Part shown: positions 41,002 through 55,599 of the stretch, piece by piece
Position numbering within the stretch: position 1 is the stretch's first letter
Layout: every line of letters starts with the position of its first letter
Position numbers and translations under genes: made by a program
Notes under the pieces: model-generated
What the model saw: only the letters and a program-made list of their open reading frames with translations
The model's database searches: none
What the model was told of the DNA's origin: nothing
Source of the DNA: Prinia subflava
Lineage: Eukaryota > Chordata > Aves > Passeriformes > Cisticolidae
Reading direction: 5' to 3'
DNA length: 64,000 bases
Assembly: GCF_021018805.1 (NCBI RefSeq)
Contig: NC_086248.1
Coordinates: 21,894,922-21,958,921 of the forward strand

Positions 41002-44000
41002 AAAAGTCCAACAGGTTTTTTTATAAATTGCTATCATCAGGTGACTGCTCCATGCCTGGAATATTTCTCAGGAGAGTAAACACAGATTTTATTTTTCCCT
41101 ACATTTTCTTTCTTTGGATTGCCATAGATAACTTTGAGTGTATGTGCCATATCCAACATAGCCCTTCCTCAGCAAGTTAATTAAGGTCAAATAATCTGAG
41201 ATCTTTGGAAGAAAACAGTAAGAACAATCTGAAGAAAAATCAGTTCATTTTGTTTATGTAGTCAAAGTTCCAAAGTGCTTTGACACTTATCTTAGACTGC
41301 TCCAATAAGGAAGAACTTTCTGATACACAGATAAAAAGGATGGACATATAGTGGCTGGAAGCTAAATCTATAAAAAATAGAGAAGTATTGCAAAACTGAG
41401 AATAATACAATTCTTTTTTTTTTTTTTAGTGGTAGCTGTTAATTATGTAAAATAGATCTATAACTAATCATCTACTTAAGGAATTTAAATACATCCACAG
41501 TAAGGGAATGAACACATTTTTAAGCACAGTTTTGTTTCTTCTGTAGAGGGAGGCATAAAAAATGCATAATGATGATTTCAGAGTTAACAGAGCTGCCACA
41601 ATCTGTTACTCAGTCAGAGAAGCAACTTGTTGCCAAGACAGATTTTAATCTTCAGCTGTAGTGCCTAAACATCATGTCAAATTTCACTTTACAATCTTAA
41701 CCACTGAAACATTTTCCTTCTTTTAATTTTGATATGTAGAAAAATATATTGCCATTTCTAAGTACACAGAATAGTATACAGTATTAAATTTACATTTTAA
41801 GTCCAATGAATGTTTCACATTTATGTGAGCCATATTTTTAATGAATTATCAACCAATTGGATTTAGGTTTGGAAAGAAAAAATAAAACAATAAAATGCAG
41901 AATCACAGAGGAAATAATTATTCATATGTTCACACTAGAAGTTTGGAATTTATAACTTCTGGACAATTTTAGGCAACTCTCTCATATAGTAGGATGATCT
42001 ATTTCTTGTTTTCTGCCAAAGGAAAATGCCAAATATACGGCTTTCATTTTTGCTCCTGCTGCTGCTCCAACTGTCAGTAGGAAACAAATACGGAAACACA
42101 GGCTTTAAAGAAACACTATGCCATTTTTTTAAACTTAACAATGGAAAATAAGCCAAAAAAAGCATGAATCTATTTACTTGTCATTCATGAAAATAATTCT
42201 GATTGTGCTAATTGTATAACTGGAAATCTTTTTCAAAACATTTTAAAGAAATACTTTTAAATTTTTTGTTCAAAACCAGGTCTGAAAATACTGTTGATTA
42301 AATTTGAAAATTAAAAGTTCCAGCTAGCAGTTGTTAAAAACAAATTACACATAAAATAAGAACACATGAATTACCAGCTAAGAACTCTGACTTAAATAAA
42401 GGCTGAGAATATCACTTATTAAATGAGCTCTTTTTTTTTTTTCTTAGAAATTTAAGCAGGAGAAACACACTTAATTTACTCCATTTCACTGATGTCTTTC
42501 TTCCTAAAGTCTTTAAAGAGTAGGTTGATTTTATTAATTAATTCGAAGTGCATATGAAGCTTGATAGAGTACATGAAATAAAGGTCTACATGAAGAACTG
42601 TTTACATATCAAGGGTGCATATTTATCTATACACAAACCATTCTCTAGACAGAGCCCTGTGTGGGAATCTGAAGTGTTAAATCTCAGCCCTACTATTATT
42701 GTGTAGTCCTTAAAGCAATTAATTTCAAGTCCTTGAAAATTACTTGTTTAACAGCATAATTCCTCAAGAGTTTTCTGACATTTTAGTTTTTATTACTTAA
42801 ACTTCATGTGAAACATGAACCAAATATTCAAATATTCAAATTTCAGAAAACTTTAAAAAAATCTAATGAATTCTATGTGTCCCAACTCAAATATCATTGT
42901 ACAGTATTCACTGAAGGAATTAAAATACCTTTGTAATGACATGTGGGTCAGTGGAATGTCCAGGAGATAAAGTAACAAAATAAAAAAGCAGATTAGTATT
43001 CATGACCATTAACGGTGGGAAATCTGTACAAACTAAGTATTTCTAAGTCCAATATTATTTTTGGTTGAACATGTTGGGTAAACCCTTTATTTCATGCATT
43101 CTAACACTATGAAACTTATTTTAAAGATAATTTCCTGCAGTACTAGCCGTCTGTCAACAGTAGCAGAAAGGTCCATAAACACCTGTTCTCTTTGAGAAGT
43201 GGAGTACTTGAGCTTGTTGGTTTCTTGATATTATGGCATAATTGTTCCTAGAGCACAAACTATTTCGTTTAGAAGGGTGACACATCTTGCCATCACACTG
43301 TATGGTGCAAAAAGGCAATTGAAGTGAATACTGGAAAGCCTCCAGAGGTACAAGAAGATGCCAAAATATTTATAGAACAAAATGCCTCAGAAAAATACAA
43401 TAAGACATTTAAATTAATTTGCTAGAAATGTATAAAACTACTATTTAATGCTTCTTTAAATAGAGACTGGAAAGCTCTGAGCCTTAATGAGCCAAGTTAG
43501 AAACTCTGATAATGCAGGTATGTTACTGTGCAAATGGAAGAATGTACTTATGGAAATGCATTTTAAGAGGAAAACCAAGCGGTGTGTCAGCATATAGTTT
43601 TTTCTTTCTTTGGATTAAATTCAGATGTCCACACACAGATATTTTCTGTAGCATAAGATGTCTTTGCATCTTGTCTAGCTGTCGCTCTAGAGGGATATGG
43701 ATTTTCCTGTATCGTGCACATTAGCCTTGCTTTAAACACCTTGACTACCTGAGCATCTCATACAGAAACAGATACTTGAGGATGGACAAACAAATTCTAT
43801 CTTTGATGTACTGAAGTGTTTGATGTAATAAGAAAATACATGCTTCATACAGCAAAATTCTTAATTATAATGCTACATATAAACTGCTTATATATACATT
43901 TATACATATATAATATATCTATACATGATGAGAATGAAAAAACTATGAATACATGTCCCTGTAATAAAATCTCAGTAATATTACATGGGCATTGAACTGT

Positions 44001-44414
44001 CAGGACACCTAAGTTTTAAATAAATCTGGAAAGTTTTTAGATAATATTATACACTACAAAGTTTAAATACATCAAGGTTAATTTCATTCTGAATAAAAAG
44101 ATGAAAATAACTTTTCCCTGTGTTTACACTGTGAATAAAAAGCAGTTATGAATATGAAATTTTTGCATTCATATTAACAGATTAACTTAAACTGACTATG
44201 AAAGTTGCATTTTCTTCCTACTCTGTTTTTAAAATATACAAATAAAACATGCCTTGTTGACCCAAGTGTACTTTTGAAATAAAAACCAAATCGTTTTCTG
44301 AATAATTCTCTGTATTATTATTACTATTCTTGTAATAAGTAATAAGAGTCTTAGCATGTAACAACAAGCTCTGTAATTTACAATTACATTTTTACATGAA
44401 AAAATTAAAAGGAA

Positions 44415-44841
44415 AGGAGCCATAAACTGCAGCGTGTGGGAAGGACCCACATTCAAGCAGTTTATGAATGACTGTTATCCCAAAAGAGGGACACTGCAAT
44501 AGAGCAGGGTACAAGTGTAAAGAAGGGGTGGCAGAGAGGAGTTGGAAATGAATTGACTGCAGTCCATATTCCCCACTCCTTTTCACCATTCAGTCAGGAG
44601 AGATGCAGAAGAGTTTGACTTGCAAAAAAGTTTTTCTTGTTGTTTCTCACCATCCTCCTCTGTTTCCAATTGTCTTTAAATTAATATTACCGAAGCTGAA
44701 TATATTTTACCTAATTGGTGAGCAATGTCCCTGTCCTTACCTTGACCTTTTTCATCTTATTTTCTCCTCCTGTCCTGAGGAGGAGGAGCAGGAAAGCAGC
44801 TTGGTGGGCACCTGGCAGCCACACAAGATCAACCCACCGCA
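44415..44841 (+). mobile_element. ERV LTR, 3' portion (plus orientation)
   Basis: Order of landmarks on plus: GGAAGGACCCACATTCAAGC, GAATGACTGTTATCCC, AGAGGGACACTGCAATAGAG, AATTGACTGCAG with ATTCCCCACTCC, AATTGGTGAGCAATGTCCCT, then GTCCTTACCTTGACC, GAGGAGGAGCAGGAAAGCAG and GGTGGGCACCTGGCAGCC, ending CAACCCACCGCA. I recognise this series from an LTR family common in chicken and songbird genomes. No internal viral region follows, so it is a solo or truncated LTR. The 5' end is uncertain. Confidence 0.75.
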
Positions 44842-46631
44842 ACTATATAGGAGAACTGATACATTAAAATTATATCTCATAAAATTACACATGAAGATAT
44901 TTGCATTCATCTATAGTAAATATTAATCTTCTGTTAGGGATCATGGAGAGAAAACAGAACTTTTTCTTCCAAAAGACATAAAAATAATGATAATGATTGT
45001 AGCACATACATTTTGAACCTTTTTCAGCAATGCTTCTCATGGTTTAAATATCCAAAAATAAAAAGCACAACACAAAACCTAATTAAATATTTAATCTTTT
45101 TGGTTGTAAAATTCTACCTGCCTTGGCTTTAAAATCTAATCTCCCACACCTGAACGTACTTTCTCAAATCCCATACGTATGCTGAAAATGTCCCTTGCAT
45201 CTCAGTGATAATTAATGTATTTCTTTTCATCTTGTGCCATGAGGTTTATGTGTATGAAGAGGAAGTGGTAAATATGACTGACTTCAATGATTACAAGCCT
45301 GATTCCTTTATAGTCTGCCTTGATTTTATGTCTTTGCATTTGCAAGCACTAGGGTAGAGCTGTTCTTGACCTGCATAGCTCTTGACCTGACAAAAGGTAT
45401 ACCAGAATCAGTGAAGATGACCTCTGGTTATTCGCATCAAATCCATAGAGCAACCTGCTAGAATATGCAGGTCACAGTGCCCTGTGAGAGCACATTTGGG
45501 TGGAAGACATTATTTGGCTCTAATTCAAATTATAAATGGGTAAACAGAACAGTTTCTGTCAGTTTGCTAAGACATCATCTGTAATGAATATTCAGTGAGG
45601 AGATTATGTAAAAATTCCATTAAAATGTAAAGAGAATAGTGGTTAAAGATACATGCAGTTTTTCCCTCTACAGTATTATATGACTAACTTTTAAATCAGT
45701 GTAAAATGTATAAATCATTTACTCCAGAAAAAAAAATACTTAATAGCAAACTGTGTATCAATAAATTAGTATGGGAAAAAAGGAAGGATATCCTTAAAGA
45801 TGGATTTCAAAGCCTTTAGGACCATTTTAAATAGTAATTTGCTTCCTAAGATGTGTGCCCAGTTACTTTCCTGTTGTAATTCTTACTGTCATAGAAACAT
45901 GAAGATATATTGTCTAGAAAATTAAACACAATGTAAACCATACTTCGGACAAGCTGAGCCAGTGACCAAATGAAGTCACTTTTAAGATACAAGAACAGTT
46001 CAAATTTGACTTGCATGTCAATGACAACTGCAAACCAAAAAAGCCTTAGGTGGAGTTATATATGTCCTTTTTCCTTTTATGAGATAATTAAAAAACCCAG
46101 TATTCTGCTGTTTCTGTAATTTCTTCTTTTGCTTCTATAACAATGTATGAACATTGCAGGCATTTTTTTATATTTAATATAAACTCTGACACTGGCATCA
46201 TATAATTTTATCTCAAAGAGATGAAGAATGAGATTTTGCAATGCAGTTTTGGAGGCTGGGGGAAGCATTTTGATAAATAATGTTCATGTTTACTCCTCAA
46301 AAAAACTTATCTATCTTGAGCAACAATAATAGCATTGTATCAAAGAACTTGACAAAACATAATAAAACTGTATCCTAGCACTCCAGAACAAAAGCAAATC
46401 ACAAAATATCCCTGAAGGCTAAAATCACTTTTTAATATTTGACCAAGAAATGGTATTAAATCTTTAAAACCTGAAATGAAAATAAGAAATGTAATTTTAG
46501 CAAGATAAAATAAAATTTGAAGTGGAATAAGTGTTTCTTGACATCTTCTATGCTTAATAACATATTGGAGACCTTTTTTTGTCTTAAGACAAGAACTTAA
46601 AGCAATACATGTAATATGGACTTCATTATCA

Positions 46632-46920
46632 GGTATAGGCTAGGCTAGGCTAGGAGTAGGACAGGGTAGAATAGTGTAGAATAGATAAAGGGAGAAAGAA
46701 TGGAATATAGAATAGGAATATGGAATATGGAATATGGAATATGGAATATGGAATATGGAATATGGAATATGGAATATGAATATGGAATATGGAATATGAA
46801 TAAGAATAGGAATAGGAATAGGACAGGACATTACAGAACAGAACAGAACAGAACAGAATAGAACAGAATACAATACAATACAATACAATACAATACAATA
46901 CAATACAATACAATACAATA
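46632..46920. repeat. Compound 5-to-7-mer satellite
   Basis: The block runs through (TAGGC)n near 46636-46651 and GTAGAATA-type units. Nine tandem GGAATAT heptamers (46715-46777) follow, with two more after an interruption. GGAATA units, a GAACA/GAATA run (46835-46870) and ten perfect CAATA pentamers (46871-46920) complete it. On the minus strand it yields two false overlapping frames of about 90 codons. Confidence 0.95.
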
Positions 46921-46924
46921 CCTG

Positions 46925-47200
46925 ACTACTTCAGGGATGACCTAAATTTAACTTATATTATTAAGGGCATTTTTCAAACCCTCTGAAACATCGATAGGCT
47001 TGGGGCATACTGTAGGACCACTCTAGGAATCATGTTGGACCACCCTCTTGGAAAAGAAATGCTTCTTTATGTCCAGTCTAAACCTTCCCTGGCACAGCTT
47101 TGAACCATTCCCATGAGTCTTATCCCTGATTCCCAGGGAGAAGAGCTCAGGTCTTCCTCTCCACTTCCCCTTCTAAGGGAAGGACACTCTTAAATGACTG
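46925..47200 (-). mobile_element. CR1 LINE 3' region (minus orientation)
   Basis: The reverse complement of CR1 UTR-like sequence includes AATGCTTCTTTATGTCCAGT, CTAAACCTTCCCTGGCACAG and CTTTGAACCATTCCC, then GGGAGAAGAGCTCAGG. The exact 3' end next to the compound satellite is uncertain. Confidence 0.68.
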
Positions 47201-48903
47201 AAGGAATATAAAAGATCTATGATATGAACTGTCCTATTCTGCCATGAATGTAAATTAATAAAAGAACTGTACCTAAGACTCCAGGCACAATTGTCTAGGC
47301 AGCTTTAAAGAAAAATGTGAAAGGGGAGAGGTTCTGTAATAATTTCAGGAAGAAGACCCTTGTTTAATATTACATCAGGTTGCACAAGTTGTTTCACAGT
47401 GAAACAATCTTAATGAGTATGATTTTGAAAATTAGAACTGTAAAATTAGTTTGAATTTTATATAACTGTGATTTCTATCCTCATTAAATATGTATTTTAG
47501 GAAGAAACTACACAAAACCGCTTCAATATGTGAAGCAAAGGCTTGTCTCCACCATATAAAACCTTCTTTCTACAAAAATAGTTGAAATGTTCTATGAAAC
47601 ATAAAGAGGAAGCCAAAAGGCATTTAGATCTGACGGTTCGTTCACATGCTCTCAATTACAAATACTCTTTCACCTATTTAATTCCTTGTCACAAAATTTT
47701 TTATATTCATAGTACAAAAAGTTTTATTATTACGTCAGTCACATGACATCACAGAACTTTACAAAACCAAATTAAGCGCAAAACTTTGAACTTGGATGTA
47801 CCCCAACAAACTTAAAAGTGCATACAAATAAAGAAATCAGTCAGAGTCATCTGAGGATCTCCAATTCATGCAATCATGTAGCATCCAAGTTCTGTGCCAT
47901 GGTGTGTGACATAATGCAAAATTTCAATGATTAAGTTTTTCTCTTCTCCTCCCTAGCTGCTGGAGAAATTCAGACAATTTGGCCTGTAACAAAACTAGAA
48001 AGAAAATCCATCTGAGTGAGGTTGATTCTGTGGAATCTGAAAATTTTTCAATCAGAATTTAATGAGATGATAAAAGGAAAATTGATTATAGCATTGGGCT
48101 TCCCACCCACCTTCTTCCAATTATTTCAGCATCTCACAGTTGTTTGTGACTGATATTTGACAGTGCAGCAAGAAGAATGACAGTGTCCTGCTCTGCTCAG
48201 GATGCATCACATGTTGATGCAAAATACAGATCACCTACATCTTGGAAGAGACTGACACTCAGATGAGCTGAAATAGAAACATGACATGCATGACAGTCAC
48301 CTAAGGCACAGATGATTACATGCTGTTGAAACATGTAGCTGTAGATGGAAAGACGTAAAGCAGGCATGAATCAAACCCACTGTGGATGCGCAATTGGGAT
48401 TCATGTATGAACGTTAAAGCCTTGAAAAACACACACCTGCTCATTCCCACTGAGATCTCTGTTCCCTTGGGCAAACTGTCCCAGTGCTCATTTGAGACAT
48501 GGACACTGAAGTGTATATTACATGTAACAAATTTTCAGATACACTTAGCAGACAATAATTTTGGACTTCAGAATATAACTAATTAGTATCACCAAGCACA
48601 ATAATTTTTCCTATGTGTACAGAAAAAAAGTCCCATATAGTCAATTTACACTAACACATGGTCAAATAATGCATGCAGACAGACAAATGTTTAACAGCTG
48701 CACTTGGTTTGGGAGGTTGTTCGTTTTTTACAGTGCAGGGATCCTTCCAAAATATTTTACTTAGACTCCTTTCTGAGAAAAAATATTTGCTGTATTTATT
48801 TATTATTTTATCTTTTAGCTCTAACATACAAAATCTTACACATTTAATATATGCTGCAAGACATGCAAAATTATTATCATTAAACCAGTAATTCTTTATA
48901 CTG

Positions 48904-48951
48904 AATATTTTCTTATATTAATATTTTCTTATATGAATGTTTTCTTATATG
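48904..48951. repeat. Three tandem copies of a 16-bp unit
   Basis: AATATTTTCTTATATT, AATATTTTCTTATATG and AATGTTTTCTTATATG follow one another directly. Confidence 0.93.
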
Positions 48952-51317
48952 CATAGTAATTTTAAATACACCTCATAAATACACCTCAATATTAACAAGT
49001 GTCGATACACCCAACCAACACTGGACTACCTAGTCAGTCTCTGAGAGTAACCCTCCCTTAGAAAAGACTTCACTGCTCTGCCCTGGTTCCCCACTATCTT
49101 GTAAACAGGTAGTGCTGTAAACAAATATTACCATTCCTAGTAACAAGCCACAACATTTGCACTGAACTTTCAAGACCTCAGGACTGGTGTTTGTTAGTTT
49201 TTCCCTGTCTGAACTTTTCTTGTGGGAATTTGCAGCCTTGTTTTACTTCGTTTCTACGATAACAATTTCTCTTATTGACCAGGTCTCTATGGCTAGGGTA
49301 ATTTTGTTTATCTTTGCAAAGTACAACCATAATTGTATACAGATAGCTATAGCAACTTGTTATCCCATTAGAATGAGATATTTATTTATTTACAGGAGCT
49401 ATACAACACAGCTATAAACCACTCACCACAGGTCAAGAAACAGAGTGGACAAAATTGGCTCTAGGGAAACAGAAAAAGAAATCTCTGTATCTAATACACA
49501 TAAAATATACCATATATAGTAAATATTAAGACTTCTGTATGAACTATTATTTTTCGTGAATAATTAGATGTATATATTTTTCTTGTAATTATCTGTTAAG
49601 ATCTCTGTTATACTAACAATTGGTTCTTGGCTTTACTTAAATATACTGTGTGCTTCCTCTTTGTGAACACGATTTTGATTTCTTTTTGTTGAGTTACCAT
49701 TTTGTGATCAGGAGTCCCACAAGTAACAGTAGATACAGCCTTAGAAAATAAAATTTTGATGTATTTCTCAAATATATCTTGCTTAACCTTTACTTTCATT
49801 TCCATGGTACTGTGATTAATGGTGATGACTACTTGTATGGGTGTAGCAGAACAAGTTTACAATATTCTGTAAGTATCAATACTTGTAACATCGTGGTACT
49901 ATCTTTATAGAAAAAGATCCCTGTTGTCTACATGGTTGAAAGAGTTACAGAGTCCATTCTTTCATCTGACGTGAGCAGCTGTAAACTGTCCTTTGTCTCC
50001 AAAATCTGTCATTTAGTCACTAAACCGTTTTTCCTCCTCCCTGTATCTTAATTAAGACACAGCTAGGTGTACCTTTTGAAAAGTTTAATCCAAATGAGAT
50101 GTCAATATGTTCTTGGTCTTTATAATTATGTAGCTTAAATGTACATGAAGCAGTAGAATTGCATAAGCATAACTATCACGTGATCTGTTGCATTTTGAGA
50201 ATAAGAGGACTATATTCAGAATCACTGTGGCTAGCTATGGCATACCTGAAACCATTTGGAAACAGAAACTAACTTTCAGTACCTGATTTTTTTCATTTAT
50301 AAACTGACTATCTGAAAATACTATTTTTTTTAAGTAGATATCAGTATCTACTTAAAATTTTCCTTTTATTTGCATACATACACATTGGCATATAAACTTA
50401 TTCCATAGTCATGGTCTTTGATCTGCCTGTGTAACCTATTAGCTGGATATTAAAATGGGTGAAAAATTGAAAGAAATAAATGGGGGAAAGTATAAATATA
50501 TATATATTTTTAAGTTGTCCTTTAATGCTTTATAAGAAAAACTCCCACACCTGCCTGTATTATAAACCTATACCCTTTGGCAAACTTGGCATTTGTGATA
50601 AGCAGATGTTAAATTCTTGATCAAATATTACCTAATGCCATCTATCAGAATAGCTGATTTATCCTAATATGCTTCTGCTCCTATTTTTCCAGATGTTGTA
50701 AATATAAACCAGCAAAATTTTTACTATATTAAAATCAAAGTCCCCAGTCAAGTTTTACATTGTCTCTTTGTCTTCCATTTGTATGTTTTCTTGTCACTTA
50801 TTGAAAGGTTTCTCACTGCTTTCCCTTTATCCCTTTTAATAATAAATATTTAAAATACTTAGTCTGCTCATTTCTAATTTTTAAAGACTTCAGGCATTTA
50901 AAATACAATTGTATCATGCGCCAAACAACTATTATAAAAAACGACATTTGAATTTGACAAAACAATTCTTTTGGCTAATCTCTTTTATCAAATCTTCTCT
51001 TTTCTTTATTTTTCTCTTCCCTGCACCTCCCACCTCTACATTGTTCATGAAATAAAATTATTGGCATTACCATATGTAAACTGACAATGCCTGTACTGTA
51101 AGCTGTATTAGTGAACACAGCTAGATGTGGAATGCAATTTGGTTAAGAAGATACCAGCTAAAAAGTTTAAATTATTCAAACATCATTACTTTATCTTTGT
51201 GTTTTCAGTCTAGCTGAGACAGTTATGATTCAGTCAAAATAGCTATCACATCTGAAGTGGTCCAACTTCTTGATGAATTAGATATCTAATAACTGATTAC
51301 TTAACTGCTTATTCTTC

Positions 51318-51370
51318 AGAAAAAGAAAAAAAAACAAAAAAACAAAAAAACAAAACAAAACAAAAAACCA
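51318..51370. repeat. (CAAAAA)n A-rich tract
   Basis: A-runs separated by single G or C residues, ending AAAAACCACCC. Confidence 0.9.
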
Positions 51371-51565
51371 CCCAACTTAAGAACTGTTAGTGGAATTTTT
51401 AAATTCTACTTGGACTTAGTGTTTTGAACTCCAGTTTTTAAAGATTTCAACTTCCTTTTTAACTGTATGTTAATATTCAAGTTTCCACACTGGGAAGGAA
51501 TGTGAGTACACTGTAGAGAGGTTTAGAAAGCAAAGTGATCTTGAAAAATTGGAGAGACTGCCTTG

Positions 51566-51602
51566 CAAGGAAAAAAAAAAAGAAAAAGAGAAGAAAAAGA
51601 AA
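51566..51602. repeat. Purine tract
   Basis: An uninterrupted A/G run (GGAAAAAAAAAAAG, AAAAAGAGAAG types) starting after CTTGCAA. Confidence 0.9.
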
Positions 51603-52200
51603 TGTGTCATTAAATAGGACATTACTTTTTGGAAGGTGTAACATCCTGCTCAGTTACAGAATGAGTGGCAGCTTGTCAGGTAACAGCTCTCTAGAAGAGG
51701 AACTGGATGTCATAATAGAGCACCAGCTGAACACAAATCATCAGTCACCTCTCTGAAAAAGTCAGACACCTTAAAAGAGCATACATCTGTCTGCGACAGA
51801 TGGGGAGACATTTTTTTCTTTTTAATCAACATTTATGAGACCTCAACTGCAAAGCTGTGTCAATTTGACCTGAATCTTCAAGGAAAATATCAACCAAGTA
51901 GAAACTATTTCCTTTAAAAGTATTTATAGTTGATATTATTTAGTTCTCAGAAGCACAAGAGAAGGAAAAATATGAATCATGTAAATACTCAGCTTAATGT
52001 TTCTGAATATGACAAAATAGCATGGCTGTAATGTCAATAATACAATGCTTTTGGACTAAAATGATACATCTGTAAAATTTATTTTGGAAGGACTTGTGTT
52101 CAGTCCTTCAATAGCTTGGCTAGTAGATACGTGTTCAAAAGTGATAGATTTCAGGAAATGTAGAAGTATCATGTAAACTGAAATACGGCACATAAGGAGA

Positions 52201-52292
52201 TTTTTTTTTTTTGTTACACAGCCAGAAGTGACCAAGAAATTGAGCACAAGGAGGGGTTTTGGAGGGTTTTTTTGGTTGGTTGTTTTTTTTTT
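52201..52292. repeat. T-run and G/T-rich tract
   Basis: Twelve-odd T residues at 52201, then at 52252-52292 GGGG/TTTT blocks with GGTTGGTTG. Confidence 0.85.
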
Positions 52293-55195
52293 CCATTTCA
52301 GTTGTTCTGCTTCACAAAACTTCTACAAGCTGCCTTAATGGCAATGTACAACATGGTGCAGAAGAAAAGTGAAAAGTCTATACACTAATATGAAATCTTT
52401 GGCAAAGATATGAGTTTGTACACAAATTAATCTCTGTGACTTCTTAAAATACAAATTAAAACTGGAGACACACAAAAGCAATTATTTTCAAAGCTGGTCA
52501 GTCTTAAAACTAAAAATAAGTCACGTTTATCTCTGAAAGAAAAGAACAGAATACAACAGATGTCTGATCTCTACCAAGCTGCAACTGAATTTTGATAAAT
52601 GTATAGCCTTTGTATCTCTCTAAAATCTGAATAAGCAAAGAATAAAGAAATTATAAGAGTTTGTGTTTTACTGGTAGGAGCAAATAACTGTTTACACACT
52701 GATAGTCATGAAAAACAAAGTAGTAAAAAAATAAAGAGTAGAAAGAGAGAAAATTGTTAATGTCAAGGGGTTTTTTTGGTTCCAAACTCCTGCTCCTTTT
52801 GTTTCGTTTCCACTATCACTTGCTTTAACCAAGAATTAATTTGTGGCTAAAGGAAGAACTTAATATCTGCCAATAACATGGCCTTATTGTGCAGCTCTCA
52901 TTACCTTGTTCTTAAGAGACATAAAATGCCAGTAAGACTGAGTGAAAAGAAATATATCTGATGTCAATTCAAAGTTCAACATTTGCTTTTCTATCACAGG
53001 AAATTTTTACATGTAATGATTTATTCAAGAAGTATTTCAAAATGCAGATGTGACATAATAAAGACTTATTCTCTTTATATTCCTGCCCTTTAATCACTTT
53101 AAAAACAAAAACAAAACCAAGATTCTTTCTGAATTACAAATCTTGATAACAATAATAAAAATAAATACATTTGTGACTACCCTAATATTATTAATTCTTA
53201 ATATGGATCTATAATGTCATTTCCAAACTGTTTTATTCTCTCTCTATCGTTATCAGTGTCAGTTTGGTAGACATTTTTATTAGCTAAATAAAAAAGTACT
53301 TGAATTACATCTGGATATACTATGCCTGCATAAAGAGGTTATTGATAGGTTTAGAGCATAAGATATATTCTAATGATTTCAATAAAATCTTTATTGGCAT
53401 ATTAATTATTTAAGTGTTTTGCATATTACTGTATATGAAACTATATTTCAATCTGGAGACAATCTGGCAGCTGCAATAAGACCAATTTTTTTTTTCTTAT
53501 ACTAATATACAAGGTGTTTTATTTAACTTCAACATTTTTTAAATTTTTCTTAATTTTTGAATATATTCTCTATTATCTAGGAAATCGTAGTGCAAGCATA
53601 TATCAATTGTGTTTCTATGGCTACAAACAGTCCATCATTATTACAGAAGACTATTCCAAAGTGCTACAATCAAAACATTTGTTGTAGAATTATTTTTTTG
53701 TCTCTATTTCTGCACAGAATAGCACTTCTCTCTTTTCATTAAAAACATTTTTCATTATGTGATTGCAAAGATAATGTAGAAACATAAAACAATGGCAAAT
53801 ATGAATATGTGGAAAGTCTCAGGAAATGGTTCATGGAGATTAATTCTGTTGTTATGGTTCTTCGGGGACCTTTGGACTGTGATATTAGCATTTTTACACT
53901 GCACCAAAAAAGTTGTACTTTTGTCAGAGAGTGTCAAAAATACCCATTATCATTTTTTTTGCCTGTTTTGTTCAATCAGATTCAATTCCCACCAGTCAAT
54001 AACTGCCAATAGAAGATTTCTGTGAATTACGAATCATAGACAGAATGATCAGTTTGCTGCCTCAGGTGGAGACTCTAGGATTCAGCTTAGAACTCCAATG
54101 AAGATTTCCTCAGGATTTCTGAATTTAGAACACTGATTTGTGAAACCAACTGCAGGTTCTCTGAATCTTTACGTGTGCAGAGAAGTGGGGGGAAAAACAG
54201 TAAAAACTTGATCTGGAAAATTTTGAAAGTTTTTAGACCCTAACATGTACAAAGCTCAATAAAGAAAATAATAATCGATACTAGTCGTAGTAGTAGCAGT
54301 AGTAATATATCACTGCCCAAATGGTTTACAGCTATTACTATGTCTTCAATATTAGAACATTTTGTCTGTCTTATTCAAGTAGAAGAGGAAGGCAGAGTAT
54401 TTCTTGAAGGTGAAGTGAATTAATTATGTTTCAAACTGACATTTAGTTATTCAGAATAAAATGATATGTTGGAATAACACTAGAAGGGTCAAAAATACTA
54501 CATAAATCTTTGATCCCCATATGATGAAGCTGTCCAACAGTGATCTTAAAATAAAAGTTGAAGACAATATTCAAATATTCAGACCATATCTCAAAATATT
54601 ACTCATGTCTATTAAAGCTGTCATATATTTTTTTAAATAAATTGGCCTTGCTATTATTTGGGTTTGGGAATCATAAATAATCTGAATTACTATAGAATAA
54701 AAATCAAGAAACCAAGGCTTTCTAGAATAAAAATATTCATTTATTATCTTAAAGATAGTCTTGATTTTAAGTACTCATTTCTTAACTGTTTGAACAAGAA
54801 AAAGACCAGACACAATTAATTCCAAATACTAATGATAAACTCATCTTAGTGAGATATTTACAAGAATTACAATTCTTGCACAATGCATAATTCTTTTATT
54901 GTAAAACTTTTTTAAAATTTGTAAAAAAAATTTTTGAGCCCTTCTTTTTCAAACTTCTGTTCATATAATCTCATACCTCCAGGAATTATAATTAGCATTG
55001 TACAGGACCTAAATGAAAAGGTGCAATTTCTTTAAAATTGTCTATAAACACTTTGTTATACTTGAAATGCCACAAAAAAGCTTGATCATTCTTATGTCAG
55101 TAGGAATGGGAGTGCATGTCTCGTACCTGAGAATATGCATATATGAACACATAAAATATCCCCAATGTTGAAATCACTTTGGTTAATGAGACAAT

Positions 55196-55262
55196 CATTT
55201 AGGTTCCAAGTGACCTCTGGAAGTAGTCTGGTCCATTCCCTGGCTCAGTGCAGGCACAACTA
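55196..55262 (-). mobile_element. CR1 LINE 3' end fragment (minus orientation)
   Basis: AGGTTCCAAGTGACCTCTGG, then AGTAGTCTGGTCCATTCCCT is the reverse complement of the last ~65 bp of a CR1. Confidence 0.65.
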
Positions 55263-55599
55263 GAATTATAAAATTTATTATATTCCAAGTGATTATACTA
55301 AATTACCATAAAACTAGCACAGTAATAAAAATGTCACATCACTCGTTATTATACCACGTTATTGTAAACCCAATTCAGGAATTTTATTTTGATTTGTCTA
55401 ATTTAAAAAAAAATGATGCTGAAAACACAGTCTCTTACCAACATTGGTTCAATCCAAAATGTTTCAAAGCCAAAGTGCTCATACAAGTTTATAAAAGAAT
55501 TCTTCAATGAATATCTTTGAAACAGCAATCCAAAAATAGATACAGTTGGCAAATCCACAGGACTCATAAAGTGACAAAAGGAAAGAAGTAACCAAGTAA

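Noticed and set aside
44735..44775. Plus-strand CCTTACCTTGACC as the reverse of a minus-strand donor for the missing CUB 3 exon.
   Set aside because: The adjacent minus-strand reading does not give CUB residues, and the sequence belongs to the LTR end.
46640..46918. Two overlapping minus-strand frames of about 90 codons rich in Tyr-Cys-Ile-Val-Leu.
   Set aside because: They are translations of the compound microsatellite, whose pentamers and heptamers avoid stops in these frames.
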